Positions 35,396 to 46,547 of a stretch of 64,000 nucleotides of DNA are shown here, piece after piece; the stretch's first letter is position 1; each line of letters opens with the position of its first letter. Source of the DNA: Leucothrix mucor DSM 2157 (GTDB lineage Bacteria; Pseudomonadota; Gammaproteobacteria; Thiotrichales; Thiotrichaceae); NCBI RefSeq assembly GCF_000419525.1, contig NZ_ATTE01000001.1, positions 2,996,501 to 3,060,500 of the forward strand. The letters are read 5' to 3'. The position numbers were made by a program, and so were the translations under genes. Below the pieces are notes generated by a model. The model was not told the origin of the DNA, ran no database searches, and was given only the letters and a program-made list of their open reading frames with translations.

Positions 35396-35950
35396 ATGGA
35401 ATTAAACTTCATCGATATCGGTATCGTCATTTTTATCGTCATCACTGCGTTGGTTGGACTAGGCCGCGGTTTCATCTGGATGGCAATGTTTCTGGCCACT
35501 TGGGTTGGCGCCACCGTTCTGGCATTCCTCTATCATGATGAACTCATGACTGCACTCCCCTTTAAACTCTCTAGTGACGTGTTCCAAATGATCGTCGCTG
35601 GGTTGATTATTTTTCTGGGTGTGCTCTTCGTTGGAACCATGCTCAACTACCTGCTAAGCAAAGGCTTCCGTGCCATTGGCCTAGGTGGCGTTGACCGTGT
35701 ACTTGGTGTCGCACTAGGCCTTGCATTGAGTGGTCTGATTGTTTCGATCGCAGTTATGTTTGTCAGCCTAACCAAGTTTACTGAAGACCCAATGTGGCAG
35801 AGCTCAATGCTCGCACCTAAATTCATTAAAGCAGCCGAATGGATTCAAACTAATGCACCACCACAAATGACTGCATTACTTGAGCAAGCCGGCATCAGCA
35901 CTGATGAGCCAGATGAAAGTGAAGCGGCGATCAGCGCAACACCGAACTAA
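35396..35950 (+). CDS. cvpA: CvpA family membrane protein
   Basis: This 184-residue inner-membrane protein has about four helices and the N-terminal family pattern NFIDIGIVIFIVITALVGLG followed by RGF. E. coli CvpA is needed for colicin V production and sits just before purF, as here. Its molecular role is not settled. The ATG at 35396 follows an AGGTATTTACAA ribosome-binding region and is better than the TTG at 35336. It is 29 bases before purF. Confidence 0.9.
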   Translation: MELNFIDIGIVIFIVITALVGLGRGFIWMAMFLATWVGATVLAFLYHDELMTALPFKLSSDVFQMIVAGLIIFLGVLFVGTMLNYLLSKGFRAIGLGGVDRVLGVALGLALSGLIVSIAVMFVSLTKFTEDPMWQSSMLAPKFIKAAEWIQTNAPPQMTALLEQAGISTDEPDESEAAISATPN

Positions 35951-35979
35951 TTGTTTATTAAAACCTAGGTAAGCCCTAA

Positions 35980-37485
35980 ATGTGTGGAATAATCGGCATC
36001 GTTAGCCACGATGCGGTCAATCAGGAGTTGTATGACGGTTTGACCGTTTTACAACATCGTGGACAAGACGCCGCCGGCATCGTAACTAGTGACGGAAGGC
36101 ACTTGTTCCTTCGCCGTAAAAATGGACTGGTTAAAGATGCTTTTCGCACCAGTGCCCATATGCGCAAACTTAAAGGCAAAATGGGAATCGGCCACGTCCG
36201 TTACCCAACTGCCGGAAGCTCTTCTCAGTCAGAAGCTCAGCCCTTTTATGTCAACTCGCCCTACGGCATTTCATTGGCGCATAACGGCAACCTGACCAAC
36301 AGCGACACACTCAAACGTGAACTGTTTGAGCAAGACCGTCGCCAGATCAATACCGAATCTGACTCTGAAGTACTTCTCAATATCTTCGCACAAGAGCTAC
36401 ACCGCCAGAACTCCTACCGTGTTTGCCCTGAAGATATCTTTCAAGCTGTCGCCGGTGTTCACGATCGTTGTCGTGGCGCTTATGCGGTTGTTGCCATGGT
36501 GACACGCGATGGCGTGGTTGGTTTCCGCGACCCTCACGGCATTCGTCCGCTGACTTACGGAAGCCGCAAGACTAGCAAAGGCATCGACTACATGATCGCC
36601 TCTGAAAGTACTGCACTGGTGACCCAAGGTTATAAGATTGAGCGCGATATTGAGCCAGGCGAAGCCATTTACATCACGCATGATGGCAAAGTTCACACTA
36701 AGCAATGCGCGGCTAACCCGACTTACAACACCTGCTTATTTGAATACGTTTATTTCTCACGTCCTGACTCTGTGATCGACAATGTATTCGTTCACAAAGC
36801 TCGTATGCGTATGGGTTATAAACTGGCTGAAAAAATTCAGAATGAATGGAAAGATCACGATATCGATGTGATTATTCCTATTCCGGACACAAGCCGTACG
36901 TCAGCGCTGGAAATGGCGATGACTTTAGGCGTTAGCTTCCGCGAAGGCTTTATCAAGAACCGCTATATCGGTCGTACCTTTATTATGCCGGGCCAAAAGC
37001 AGCGTAAAAAATCTGTACGCCAAAAACTCAATCCGATCGATTTAGAGTTTAAAGGCAAGAACGTGATGCTGGTGGATGACTCGATTGTTCGCGGTACCAC
37101 TTCTAAAGAAATCGTGCAGATGGTTCGTGACTCTGGTGCCAAGAAAGTTTACTTCGCTTCAGCTTCGCCACCAGTACGTTTCCCGAATATCTACGGCATC
37201 GATATGCCTGCCGCTGATGAGCTAATTGCCCATAATCGCACCGAAGAAGAGATCGGTGAGTACATTGGAGTTGATCGGGTAATCTACCAAGAGCTACAAG
37301 ATCTGAAAGACTCAGTAACCGAAGGTAACCCTAAACTGGTTAATTTCGACTGCTCTGTTTTTAATGGTGAATACATCACTGGCGAAACTTCGGAGTACTT
37401 CGCAGCACTTCAAACCCGACGCGCTGACTCTTCTAAGAAGAAGAACAAGAAGCGCTCTGCCGTTGATATGAGCAACAGCCAGTAA
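35980..37485 (+). CDS. purF: Amidophosphoribosyltransferase
   Basis: This 501-residue enzyme starts purine synthesis by replacing the pyrophosphate of PRPP with ammonia from glutamine. The catalytic cysteine is Cys2, exposed after Met removal (MCGIIGIV). The glutaminase domain is followed by the PRPP domain with [14 protein letters not shown] near residues 363-376. I saw no obvious PurR operator in front of cvpA-purF. Confidence 0.97.
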   Translation: MCGIIGIVSHDAVNQELYDGLTVLQHRGQDAAGIVTSDGRHLFLRRKNGLVKDAFRTSAHMRKLKGKMGIGHVRYPTAGSSSQSEAQPFYVNSPYGISLAHNGNLTNSDTLKRELFEQDRRQINTESDSEVLLNIFAQELHRQNSYRVCPEDIFQAVAGVHDRCRGAYAVVAMVTRDGVVGFRDPHGIRPLTYGSRKTSKGIDYMIASESTALVTQGYKIERDIEPGEAIYITHDGKVHTKQCAANPTYNTCLFEYVYFSRPDSVIDNVFVHKARMRMGYKLAEKIQNEWKDHDIDVIIPIPDTSRTSALEMAMTLGVSFREGFIKNRYIGRTFIMPGQKQRKKSVRQKLNPIDLEFKGKNVMLVDDSIVRGTTSKEIVQMVRDSGAKKVYFASASPPVRFPNIYGIDMPAADELIAHNRTEEEIGEYIGVDRVIYQELQDLKDSVTEGNPKLVNFDCSVFNGEYITGETSEYFAALQTRRADSSKKKNKKRSAVDMSNSQ

Positions 37486-37497
37486 TCATTTAGTATC

Positions 37498-38067
37498 ATG
37501 CCAATGCAGCCTGTTTTTTCCAAGCAACACAGCAATCGGGAATTAATTAACAGGCTGCAGACGGCTTACCCCTCCTTCTGCAACACTCTGCTTTTGATTA
37601 ATATTCAACAGCAACACCTCTACTACCTTAAAGACTTTCAGCTAATTTCCGAACATACCATCTCCAGTGCCAGCCTTGGCATCGGTCAGCAATCGGGAAG
37701 TAATCAGACACCGCTCGGTGCTCATCTTATTCTTGAAAAATTTGGGGATAATGCACCATTAGGTGCTATTTTTAGAGGTCGTCAAAATACAGGCGAAGTG
37801 GCCACCATCCTTACTGATAAAGATGCGCATAGTAACCAGGACAACATTACATCTCGCATCTTAAGGCTTGGCGGCTTAGAGGCAGGGATTAATCAGGGAG
37901 GAAATGTGGACAGCTATCAGCGTTATATCTATCTGCACGGAACAGATGAGGAAGGACTACTGGGTACACCCGCATCACACGGCTGTATCAGGCTAGCGAA
38001 TCAGGACATTATCGACCTGTATCCGCAACTACCTATTAATACGCTGGTTTATATTTACAAAAATTAA
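37498..38067 (+). CDS. L,D-transpeptidase (YkuD) family protein without a signal peptide
   Basis: This 189-residue protein contains the YkuD catalytic motif HG(TDEEGLLGTPA)SHGCIRL, with the nucleophilic cysteine near residue 163. These enzymes form 3-3 crosslinks or attach Braun lipoprotein to peptidoglycan, which requires export. Here no signal peptide or membrane helix is visible in the N-terminus (MPMQPVFSKQHSNRELINRL), which is odd for a periplasmic enzyme. It starts 12 bases after purF and may be co-transcribed. A start at the second methionine (37504) is also possible. Confidence 0.8.
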   Translation: MPMQPVFSKQHSNRELINRLQTAYPSFCNTLLLINIQQQHLYYLKDFQLISEHTISSASLGIGQQSGSNQTPLGAHLILEKFGDNAPLGAIFRGRQNTGEVATILTDKDAHSNQDNITSRILRLGGLEAGINQGGNVDSYQRYIYLHGTDEEGLLGTPASHGCIRLANQDIIDLYPQLPINTLVYIYKN

Positions 38068-38071
38068 AGCG

Positions 38072-38101
38072 ATACCAGCCCCTCAAATCAAGGGCTGGTA
38101 T
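38072..38101. terminator. Bidirectional terminator between the transpeptidase gene and the FAD/Fe-S gene
   Basis: A perfect 10-bp stem ATACCAGCCC with GGGCTGGTAT, a 10-base loop and short T-rich flanks lies between convergent genes. Confidence 0.82.
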
Positions 38102-38112
38102 TTCTCACTCAG

Positions 38113-41100
38113 TTACAGCAATACTTTCTCAATACCACCGTTAACCGCTTTCTTAACGAAGGTATCTGACCACTTATCACCCAGCATATTGTTGCACATC
38201 TCTACCACAATATAGTCGGTATCCATGCCGGTTGAGTCTGCGTAGCGAGATAGACCTTGCTGACAAGCCGGACAGTTAGTCAGGATCTTCACATTGCCAT
38301 TTTCAGCTTCATCTTTACCCGTAAACTTCTGAATGCCCTGCTTCAGGCTTTCTTCTTTACGGAAACGCAACTGACTAGCGATATCCGGACGGCTTACCGC
38401 AAAAGTACCTGCTTCACCACAACAACGATCGGTTAGCTCAACCTGCTGACCAACCAAAGTAGACGTCACCTGCACTGGGTTGTAGTGCTTAATCGGCGTA
38501 TGACATGGGTCGTGATACAAATATTTCACACCCTTCACGCCTTCCATCTTCATGCCTTTTTCCATTAGATATTCGTGAATATCCAATAAGCGACAACCGG
38601 GGAATATCTTCTCAAATTGGTACTTAAGCAGCTGATCCATACAGGTACCACAAGACACAATCACCGTCTTGATGTCCAGATAACTCAAAGCCTGCGCCAC
38701 ACGATGGAACAACACTCGGTTCTCTGTCGAGATTTCGGTACCCTTCTTAACATCACCACCAGAGGTTTGTGGATAACCACAACATAGGTAACCAGGCGGC
38801 AATACCGTCGTGGCTCCCACCTCATACAGCATCGTCAATGTCGCCATACCAATCTGCGAGAACAAACGCTCAGAACCGCAACCTGGGAAATAGAACACCG
38901 CATCACCCTTTGGTTTCGCTGGGTCGCGAATAATTGGCACCGTATTGCTATCTTCCAACCCTAAGGTTGCACGCGTAGTGCGCATTGGCACACCCGCAGG
39001 CAATGGTCGCTTCACAAACTGAACCACTTGCTCACGAATTACCGGCTTGCCGGTAGTCGCTGCAGGGATTTTATCTTCACCCAACAGTCCCATCCGCTTA
39101 AATAGCTTATGCCCAAAGCGCTGAGCTTTAAAGCCCGCCTGAATCATTCCGCCACGCATCAGCTTGATGGTGGTTGGGTCTTTAATATTCAGGAATGCCA
39201 TTGAGGCCATGGTCGTGATATTGGTACGCTTTTGCTTACGTTCACGCAAAATACTGCGCATCCGAACGGTAACATCACCAAAATCGATATTTACCGGGCA
39301 AGGCGTTAAGCACTTGTGGCAAACCGTACAATGATCAGCAACATCATTCATCTCTTCCCAATGTCGCATCGAAATGCCACGGCGCGTTTGCTCTTCATAC
39401 AGGAAGGCTTCAATCATCAAACCAGTTCCAAGAATCTTATTTCTAGGCGAGTACAAGAGATTCGCGCGTGGCACATGCGTGGTACATACCGGCTTACACT
39501 TACCGCAACGTAAGCAGTCCTTGATGTCATCGTTCAATGCACCAAGCTCATTGTGCTCAAGCAGCAACGCCTCACGACCAACCAAGCGTAGAGAAGGTGT
39601 ATAGGCATTCTCAAGGCCAGAACCTGGCATCAATTTGCCACGATTGAAGTGACCATTAGGATCAATACGGCCCTTATAATCTGCAAACGCAGTACTGATC
39701 GACTCATCCAGATACTGCATTTTGGTTAAGCCGATACCATGCTCACCGGAGATTACACCATCCAAAGACAGCGCCAACTCCATGACTTCATCAACAATCT
39801 TCTCCGCTTCCTGCATCATCTCATAATCGTTCGAGTTGACCGGAATATTGGTGTGCACGTTGCCATCACCCGCATGCATATGCAGAGCAATAAACAAACG
39901 GCTAGAGAGGATCTTTTTGTGAATTTTCAGGAGTGTGTCGCGTAATGGGCTTAACTCGTTACCGGCAAAGATTTCCTGAATCGGCAACTTCACTTCACGC
40001 TTGTAAGACACCACCAAATCACGACGCAGCAACAAATCAACAACGCGGTCATTAGGTCGCATCGCCGTTTTAGTCGCATCATCGTAATGCTCAGCAAGAC
40101 TAGTCGCGGGCTCATACATATTATCCAGCAGCTTCTGCCAGTAGCTACGCTTTACCGCAAGATATTCAGCGGCATGCTTCTTTTTATTGCGTAGGAATTC
40201 ATTACTTTCATCGCTTGATTCAAACTTAGGCTGGTTCTTAATTTCAGGGCTATCACCCGCCAGATTTTCCAGTACAGAATCAATCAGACGCAACTTGTTC
40301 ATGATTGACTGCTTGATGTTGATGCACTCAATCCCTTCACTGTAACGCGCCAGATTGTGCAGTGGAATAACAACGTCTTCATTGATTTTAAAGGCATTGG
40401 TATGCGCAGCAATGGCTGCAGTACGTGAACGATCTAACCAAAAACGACGACGTGCTTCAGGGCTTACCGCCGTAAAACCTTCCGCATTTCGCGCATTAGC
40501 AAGCTTAATCACCATGGACGCGGCTTCTGCAACCGCCTCTTCCTGATCACTAACGATGTCTGCCAGCAAAACCATTTTAGGCAAATTGCCACGCGCAGCT
40601 TTAGGCGTGTACTTTACCGCCCGCACATAGCGCTCATCCAAATGCTCAAGACCGGATAACAATACATTCGGATTGCCATCAAGATAGTTTTTTACCTCAA
40701 CAATCGCCGGTACCGCTTCATGCAAGTCCGTGCCGTAAAACTCCATACATACCGTACGGATATGATCTGGCATGCGATGCAGGACAAATTCTGCAGAAGT
40801 AATCAGGCCATCACAACCTTCTTTCTGAATACCCGGCAAACCGCCCAAAAACTTATTGGTAACGTCTTTACCTAAGCCTTCTTTACGGAAGAATTGGCCT
40901 TTAAAGCTCAGAATCTCTGGCTCACCTTTCGGTGTTTTACCATCGTGACCATAGCGGGTAACTTGGAACTCTACCGTTTCCTGATCATGAATTTTGCCCA
41001 TATTGTGGTTCAGGCGGACGACTTCCAACCACTCGGCATCTGGCGTGACCATTTTCCAGGAAACCAGATTATCCAGCGCAGTTCCCCACATCACGGCCTT

Positions 41101-41958
41101 CTTACCACCGGCATTCATGGCAACGTTACCACCAATGGTAGAAGCATCCTGCGAGGTAGGGTCAACTGCAAACACTAAGCCATGCATTTGTGCAGCATCA
41201 GAAACGCGTCGAGTCACAACACCAGCACCAGCACGAATCACCGAAACCGCACCGCCCGTCTCCGATACGCCTTCACGCTGCGTAATCATACTTAAGCTTT
41301 CCAGCTTCTCGGTATTGATCACGGCACTCATTGGATCAAGTGGAATCGCACCACCGGTATAACCGGTTCCGCCACCGCGAGGGATAACCGTTAACCCCAT
41401 CGCAATACAAGCTTCAACCAGTGCGGCAATTTCTTCTTCAGTGTCTGGAGTCAATACCACGAATGGCATCTCAACGCGCCAGTCGGTTGCATCCGTTACA
41501 TGCGAGACACGCGCCAGACCATCAAACATGATGTTGTCTTTACGCGTCAGGCTCTTAAAGATGGAGCGCGCTTTTTTACGCAAATCATGGTAATTACTAA
41601 ACCACTCGCGGAAGTTTTCAACCGAGCGACGACCATGGCTAACCAGCTCTTCAGCATCCTCATTACCATGCGCACGTTCTTGAATACTATCCAAGCGCTG
41701 AATCATGGTATCGATCAAGGATTTACGGCGATTCTGGTTTTCCAGCAGGTCATCCTGAATATACGGGTTACGAGTCACCACCCACATATCGCCTAGAATC
41801 TCTAGCAACATGTGCGAGGAAATCCCGGTATCCCGACGGGCACGAAGCTTTTCGACCAATTCCCAGGCACGCGACCCGAGTAAGCGAATAACTATTTCGC
41901 GGTCAGAAAAAGAAGTGTAGTTGTAAGGAATCTCACGATATGGGTTTGCAATGCTCAT
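38113..41958 (-). CDS. DUF3683-type FAD-linked oxidase / Fe-S oxidoreductase fusion
   Basis: This 1281-residue cytoplasmic enzyme fuses several modules. A DUF3683-like N-terminus ([19 protein letters not shown]) spans about 130 residues. An FAD-binding domain follows ([18 protein letters not shown] near residue 190) with an oxidase C-terminal domain carrying [14 protein letters not shown] and EHGIGLTK. The Fe-S module has CxxCxxCxxxC clusters at about residues 814-824 and 876-887. Two cysteine-rich CCG domains lie near 1024-1062 and 1140-1185 ([29 protein letters not shown]). This resembles D-lactate or glycolate dehydrogenases of the GlcD/GlcF or LldEFG/Ydi J type, but the substrate cannot be read from the sequence. 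Confidence 0.86.
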   Translation of the reverse strand: MSIANPYREIPYNYTSFSDREIVIRLLGSRAWELVEKLRARRDTGISSHMLLEILGDMWVVTRNPYIQDDLLENQNRRKSLIDTMIQRLDSIQERAHGNEDAEELVSHGRRSVENFREWFSNYHDLRKKARSIFKSLTRKDNIMFDGLARVSHVTDATDWRVEMPFVVLTPDTEEEIAALVEACIAMGLTVIPRGGGTGYTGGAIPLDPMSAVINTEKLESLSMITQREGVSETGGAVSVIRAGAGVVTRRVSDAAQMHGLVFAVDPTSQDASTIGGNVAMNAGGKKAVMWGTALDNLVSWKMVTPDAEWLEVVRLNHNMGKIHDQETVEFQVTRYGHDGKTPKGEPEILSFKGQFFRKEGLGKDVTNKFLGGLPGIQKEGCDGLITSAEFVLHRMPDHIRTVCMEFYGTDLHEAVPAIVEVKNYLDGNPNVLLSGLEHLDERYVRAVKYTPKAARGNLPKMVLLADIVSDQEEAVAEAASMVIKLANARNAEGFTAVSPEARRRFWLDRSRTAAIAAHTNAFKINEDVVIPLHNLARYSEGIECINIKQSIMNKLRLIDSVLENLAGDSPEIKNQPKFESSDESNEFLRNKKKHAAEYLAVKRSYWQKLLDNMYEPATSLAEHYDDATKTAMRPNDRVVDLLLRRDLVVSYKREVKLPIQEIFAGNELSPLRDTLLKIHKKILSSRLFIALHMHAGDGNVHTNIPVNSNDYEMMQEAEKIVDEVMELALSLDGVISGEHGIGLTKMQYLDESISTAFADYKGRIDPNGHFNRGKLMPGSGLENAYTPSLRLVGREALLLEHNELGALNDDIKDCLRCGKCKPVCTTHVPRANLLYSPRNKILGTGLMIEAFLYEEQTRRGISMRHWEEMNDVADHCTVCHKCLTPCPVNIDFGDVTVRMRSILRERKQKRTNITTMASMAFLNIKDPTTIKLMRGGMIQAGFKAQRFGHKLFKRMGLLGEDKIPAATTGKPVIREQVVQFVKRPLPAGVPMRTTRATLGLEDSNTVPIIRDPAKPKGDAVFYFPGCGSERLFSQIGMATLTMLYEVGATTVLPPGYLCCGYPQTSGGDVKKGTEISTENRVLFHRVAQALSYLDIKTVIVSCGTCMDQLLKYQFEKIFPGCRLLDIHEYLMEKGMKMEGVKGVKYLYHDPCHTPIKHYNPVQVTSTLVGQQVELTDRCCGEAGTFAVSRPDIASQLRFRKEESLKQGIQKFTGKDEAENGNVKILTNCPACQQGLSRYADSTGMDTDYIVVEMCNNMLGDKWSDTFVKKAVNGGIEKVLL

Positions 41959-42143
41959 AGCTCTGTCAAATGATTACAGGGGCGCATATTGTACCCTGAT
42001 TAGGAACGGCTTAATATATAATAAGCTGATGGATACCTATGCTGTTAATCGCTTGTTATGGTTAAAAAAAATATAGCATAATCCCCACCGCTCGCAGTGT
42101 TTTTACCTTATTAACCCATCCTTTTTGATAGGCGGAATCATTC

Positions 42144-42881
42144 TTGAAACCTCTGATTATTGCGCACCGTGGTAACAATTTCTCATTTCCTGAAAACTCA
42201 TTAAACGGCTTACGCTCCAGTTTCGAGCTGGGCTGCATGGCTGTTGAATTCGATATTCAGATGATGGCTGATAAAAACTTAGTCATTCTGCATGACCCAA
42301 ATACCTTGAGAACCTCGGGACAAGATCACTCAATTTTTGAGCTGACTAAAGAGAAACTGAAAGACCTCAGTATTTATGATCCTAAGCGCTTAGGTGATAC
42401 ACACATTGGTACGCCGCTGAGTCTATTATCGGAGTTTTTTCCGATACTGGAAGAGTTCCCACAAGGGCATGCTTATGTCGAAGTGAAGTATGAGAGCTTA
42501 AAGCAATGGGGCCGTCAGGAGCTGCTGGACGAACTACTGCCAATGCTGACGCCTTACGCTAAGCAATGTACCGTTATTTCATTTGATATCAAAGTATTAG
42601 AAATGATTCGTGAGCAAAGCGGACTGAGTATTGGTTGGGTATTGAACGAACATGACGAGGCGACCAAGCAAACCGCTGAGATGGTAAAACCTGAGTATCT
42701 GATCATTGATCAAGCCGAAATGCCGTTGACTGAAGCGCCTTGGGCTGGCTCATGGAAGTGGATGGTTTACGGTGTTAAGTCTGCGGATCTGGCGTTTCAG
42801 CATTACGAGAATGGTGTTGAATACGTGGAAACCGACTTTCTACCAAGACTACTGGCTGACCCACGGCTTAAGCCGGAGTAA
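42144..42881 (+). CDS. Glycerophosphodiester phosphodiesterase (TTG start)
   Basis: This 245-residue TIM-barrel enzyme hydrolyses glycerophosphodiesters to glycerol-3-phosphate and an alcohol. The active-site sequence IAHRG(NN) with His8-Arg9 begins six residues after the start, then FPENSL(N) and EFDIQMMADKNLVILHDPN, which supply the metal ligands. The N-terminus must be the TTG at 42144, because no ATG precedes the catalytic motif; GGCGGA lies about nine bases upstream. There is no signal peptide, so it is cytoplasmic (UgpQ-like). Confidence 0.9.
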   Translation: MKPLIIAHRGNNFSFPENSLNGLRSSFELGCMAVEFDIQMMADKNLVILHDPNTLRTSGQDHSIFELTKEKLKDLSIYDPKRLGDTHIGTPLSLLSEFFPILEEFPQGHAYVEVKYESLKQWGRQELLDELLPMLTPYAKQCTVISFDIKVLEMIREQSGLSIGWVLNEHDEATKQTAEMVKPEYLIIDQAEMPLTEAPWAGSWKWMVYGVKSADLAFQHYENGVEYVETDFLPRLLADPRLKPE

Positions 42882-42892
42882 GCCAAGTCGCT

Positions 42893-43390
42893 TTACATAT
42901 CATCGAAACGATTGCTGGTCAGAAATAGCTTTATCATGCACCAATGATAAAGCGGCCAGACAATCAAGCTACCCAGCAATGACAACCAATACAGCCAAGC
43001 CGTTGGGCTATTGCCAGTAAAGCCCAGCACCCACAGATTGACCAGCATGTAGCTACCCAATGCCACTAACAATACTGTCAGCTGGTGCGAGAGTGTGTAT
43101 ACATTCACCCGCAAACGAAGCCGTAGCGTAATAAACACCACTAAGCTCAGCCCCAGTGCATGCTGCCCTAAGCTTGAGTTATACAATACATCCAGCAACA
43201 AACCTGCAAACCATGCCAATAAGATACTGACCTTGCGTGGCATGATCAGAGCCCAATGCACCAGCGCCAAAGCCGCCCATTCCGGACGCCATTTATGCAT
43301 GACATCAGACAGCGGTAGTAATGTCAACGCAAAGGCTAACAAAAAAGAGAGTAAGACTGCGCCGCGAAACCGTAGGATATAACTTTCCAT
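42893..43390 (-). CDS. mreD: Rod shape-determining protein MreD
   Basis: This 165-residue inner-membrane protein has five predicted helices and the MreD features (RPEWAALALVHWALIMPRKVS and LGQHALGLSLVVFITL). It belongs to the elongasome that couples MreB to peptidoglycan synthesis. It directly abuts mreC with no gap, the usual mreB-mreC-mreD order. Confidence 0.93.
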   Translation of the reverse strand: MESYILRFRGAVLLSFLLAFALTLLPLSDVMHKWRPEWAALALVHWALIMPRKVSILLAWFAGLLLDVLYNSSLGQHALGLSLVVFITLRLRLRVNVYTLSHQLTVLLVALGSYMLVNLWVLGFTGNSPTAWLYWLSLLGSLIVWPLYHWCMIKLFLTSNRFDDM

Positions 43391-44281
43391 TTAAGGCTTC
43401 TCCGCCGTAACCGTTGCTTCGCCAGAGGCTTCTGCGGCTCTTAATACTTTTAAGTGGTTAGAACGCCAGATTAGAATGACCTCACGGGTTTTACTAAAGT
43501 CGACCATGGTGCGTGCATTGACCCGCATAAAGGAATCACCGGGGTTATAAGCAACGGATTCCACCATTGCCACCGGAAAGTCTGCCGGAAATAGCTGCCC
43601 CAAACCTGAGCTGAAAAACACATCGCCCGATTTAATATCAACATTGGCTTCGATATTCTTTAATTCTAACTGATTGGTATTTCCAGAACCCACCGCAATG
43701 GCCCACAAGCCAGTTCGGCTGTTGCGTACCGGAATGGCGTGACGACTATCGGTCAACTGCAAAATCACAGCTGAGCTGGGTGCCACGTGAAACACTTGGC
43801 CGTAAATGCTGTTACCCGCTAATACGACCTGCCCACGATAAACGCCATCTTCTGCGCCTTTATCAATAGTGACTGTCTCGCGATGCGCATCACCAGAGAC
43901 CGATAAAATCTCAGCCAGCATAAAGCGTTCCTGAACAGCAGGCGTCGCATTGAGCTGTTGGCGAAAGCGGATATTTTCCTGAGCAATCGAGTGATATTTT
44001 TGATTTCTGGCGGCATAAATTCCCACCAGTGTATTGAGCTTACGATTCTCTTCTAACATCTGATGATGGTCTTTAAAGAAGTCCACCACATAAGCGCCCG
44101 TGCGATAGGGTACGTCGACCACTACCTGCACAGGATGCAATACCATACTCAGTGCGGTGCGAATCGGCGACAAGCGCGAGTCGCGATAATCCAGTACAAT
44201 CATGGCAATAGAAAGCATCACCGCCAGCATAAATTTAACTAGCAGTGAGCTTTCTAATCGATTTTCATATAAGTCGTCGAT
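43391..44281 (-). CDS. mreC: Rod shape-determining protein MreC (start uncertain, possible AUC start)
   Basis: The conserved body has a coiled coil (about residues 65-105) and the beta-rich domain with ILSVSGDAHRETVTIDKGAEDGVYRGQVVLAG. The first ATG in frame is 44230 (MLAVMLSIAMIVLDY), which would leave a membrane helix of only 13 hydrophobic residues. Reading further upstream gives DDLYENRLESSLLVKF, which completes a normal anchor, but this stretch has no ATG, GTG or TTG back to the mreB stop. The AUC codon at 44279-44281 has a GGAG ribosome-binding site nine bases upstream and would give 296 residues. I report the AUC start as most consistent with the family; the ATG start at 44230 is the alternative. 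See the findings. Confidence 0.85.
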   Translation of the reverse strand: MDDLYENRLESSLLVKFMLAVMLSIAMIVLDYRDSRLSPIRTALSMVLHPVQVVVDVPYRTGAYVVDFFKDHHQMLEENRKLNTLVGIYAARNQKYHSIAQENIRFRQQLNATPAVQERFMLAEILSVSGDAHRETVTIDKGAEDGVYRGQVVLAGNSIYGQVFHVAPSSAVILQLTDSRHAIPVRNSRTGLWAIAVGSGNTNQLELKNIEANVDIKSGDVFFSSGLGQLFPADFPVAMVESVAYNPGDSFMRVNARTMVDFSKTREVILIWRSNHLKVLRAAEASGEATVTAEKP

Positions 44282-44335
44282 GTCAGAAATCTCCGGTATA
44301 CCTAAAAAGCGTGATATCAGTGATACCGGTAAACA

Positions 44336-45472
<1,137 letters not shown>

Positions 45473-45635
45473 TTAAACCGCCAATGCCAGCACATTGGGC
45501 AACCGCTTGATCTTATTGTCAGTGTATCACCGAATTATAACTGGATATTTCTTTATCGTTAATGAATAGTTCGTGCTAAATTCACACATATTAATAAATT
45601 CCTTTGATTTCCGTCCGGCAAAGCCCAAAAACGTT

Positions 45636-46430
45636 ATGAATCCACTGCTTAACTACAAGACTTTCGGTGACCCCGAAAACAAATCCGCCATTATTTTGCT
45701 GCACGGCTTGTTAGGCTCAATGGAAAACTGGCGAAGTCAGGCACAGAAACTCTCCGATCATTATTTCGTCATAACGCCCGATTTACGCAATCACGGTCAA
45801 TCCCCTCACCTATCCGGTATGCGCTACAAAGATATGGCTGGTGATATTTTGGCATTGGCTGAGCACTTAGGGCTGGAACAGTTTGATCTACTTGGGCATT
45901 CCATGGGCGGCAAAGTGGCCATGTATCTGGCCTTACACCACCCTGAAACCATAAATCGACTAATCATTGTTGATATTGCACCCAAGTCCTATCCACTTTG
46001 GCACCTGACCGTATTTCGTGCACTGCTCGGTTTGCCGATTGATGAAATCACCTCTCGCAAGCAGGCGAATGATTTACTCGCAGAAGCCATTGAGTCTCCT
46101 GCTGAGCGCGCCTTTTTGCTGAAAAACATGCAAACCAGCGATGATGGCGGCTATGAGTGGCGTTGCAATTTGCCCGAAATTACTCGCACTTATTTGAATA
46201 TCGCTAACTTTAATCCGGCGGCTGATGCAGTTTTTGATAAGCCTTGTATTTTTATTAAAGGCGCACTCTCGCATTACATTGATGCGGACGCGGATTACGA
46301 CTGCATTCTGCCGCTATTTCCACAAGCCCGGATTCATACACAAGATGGCGCAGGGCATTTGCCACACGTGGAAACACCCGCACCTTTCTTTGCAATGATT
46401 AGTGAATTTCTGTCTTTAGCCGCTGAATAA
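45636..46430 (+). CDS. Alpha/beta hydrolase, YbfF-type esterase
   Basis: This 264-residue hydrolase has the oxyanion region LLHGLLGSMENWR, the nucleophile elbow GHSMGGK with Ser89, and a C-terminal DGAGHLPHVETP with the catalytic histidine. It most resembles the YbfF acyl-CoA/short-chain esterases (LRNHGQSPH, PDLRNHG). The open frame begins with a GTG at 45573, but the ATG at 45636 gives family length. Its physiological substrate is unknown. Confidence 0.85.
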   Translation: MNPLLNYKTFGDPENKSAIILLHGLLGSMENWRSQAQKLSDHYFVITPDLRNHGQSPHLSGMRYKDMAGDILALAEHLGLEQFDLLGHSMGGKVAMYLALHHPETINRLIIVDIAPKSYPLWHLTVFRALLGLPIDEITSRKQANDLLAEAIESPAERAFLLKNMQTSDDGGYEWRCNLPEITRTYLNIANFNPAADAVFDKPCIFIKGALSHYIDADADYDCILPLFPQARIHTQDGAGHLPHVETPAPFFAMISEFLSLAAE

Positions 46431-46476
46431 GCGGTTTTAGCAAAACGGCGTTTCGTCTGAAACTACCGTCTATGCC

Positions 46477-46504
46477 TTGTTAAGCGACCCCACATAGGCA
46501 TAAT
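46477..46504 (+). promoter_or_regulatory. Candidate promoter of mltA
   Basis: TTGTTA (46477-46482) and CATAAT (46499-46504) are separated by 16 bases about 45 bases before mltA. A GTTTC/GAAAC hairpin (46450-46463) between the preceding esterase gene and this promoter may be the end of the previous message. Confidence 0.42.
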
Positions 46505-46547
46505 TGGGAGCATACCCCAAAATAAAAAAAACAATAAAGAGTGTGCT

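Noticed and set aside
40994-41362. Plus-strand frame of 122 codons inside the FAD/Fe-S gene
   Set aside because: It is antisense to the conserved FAD-binding region and has no independent support.
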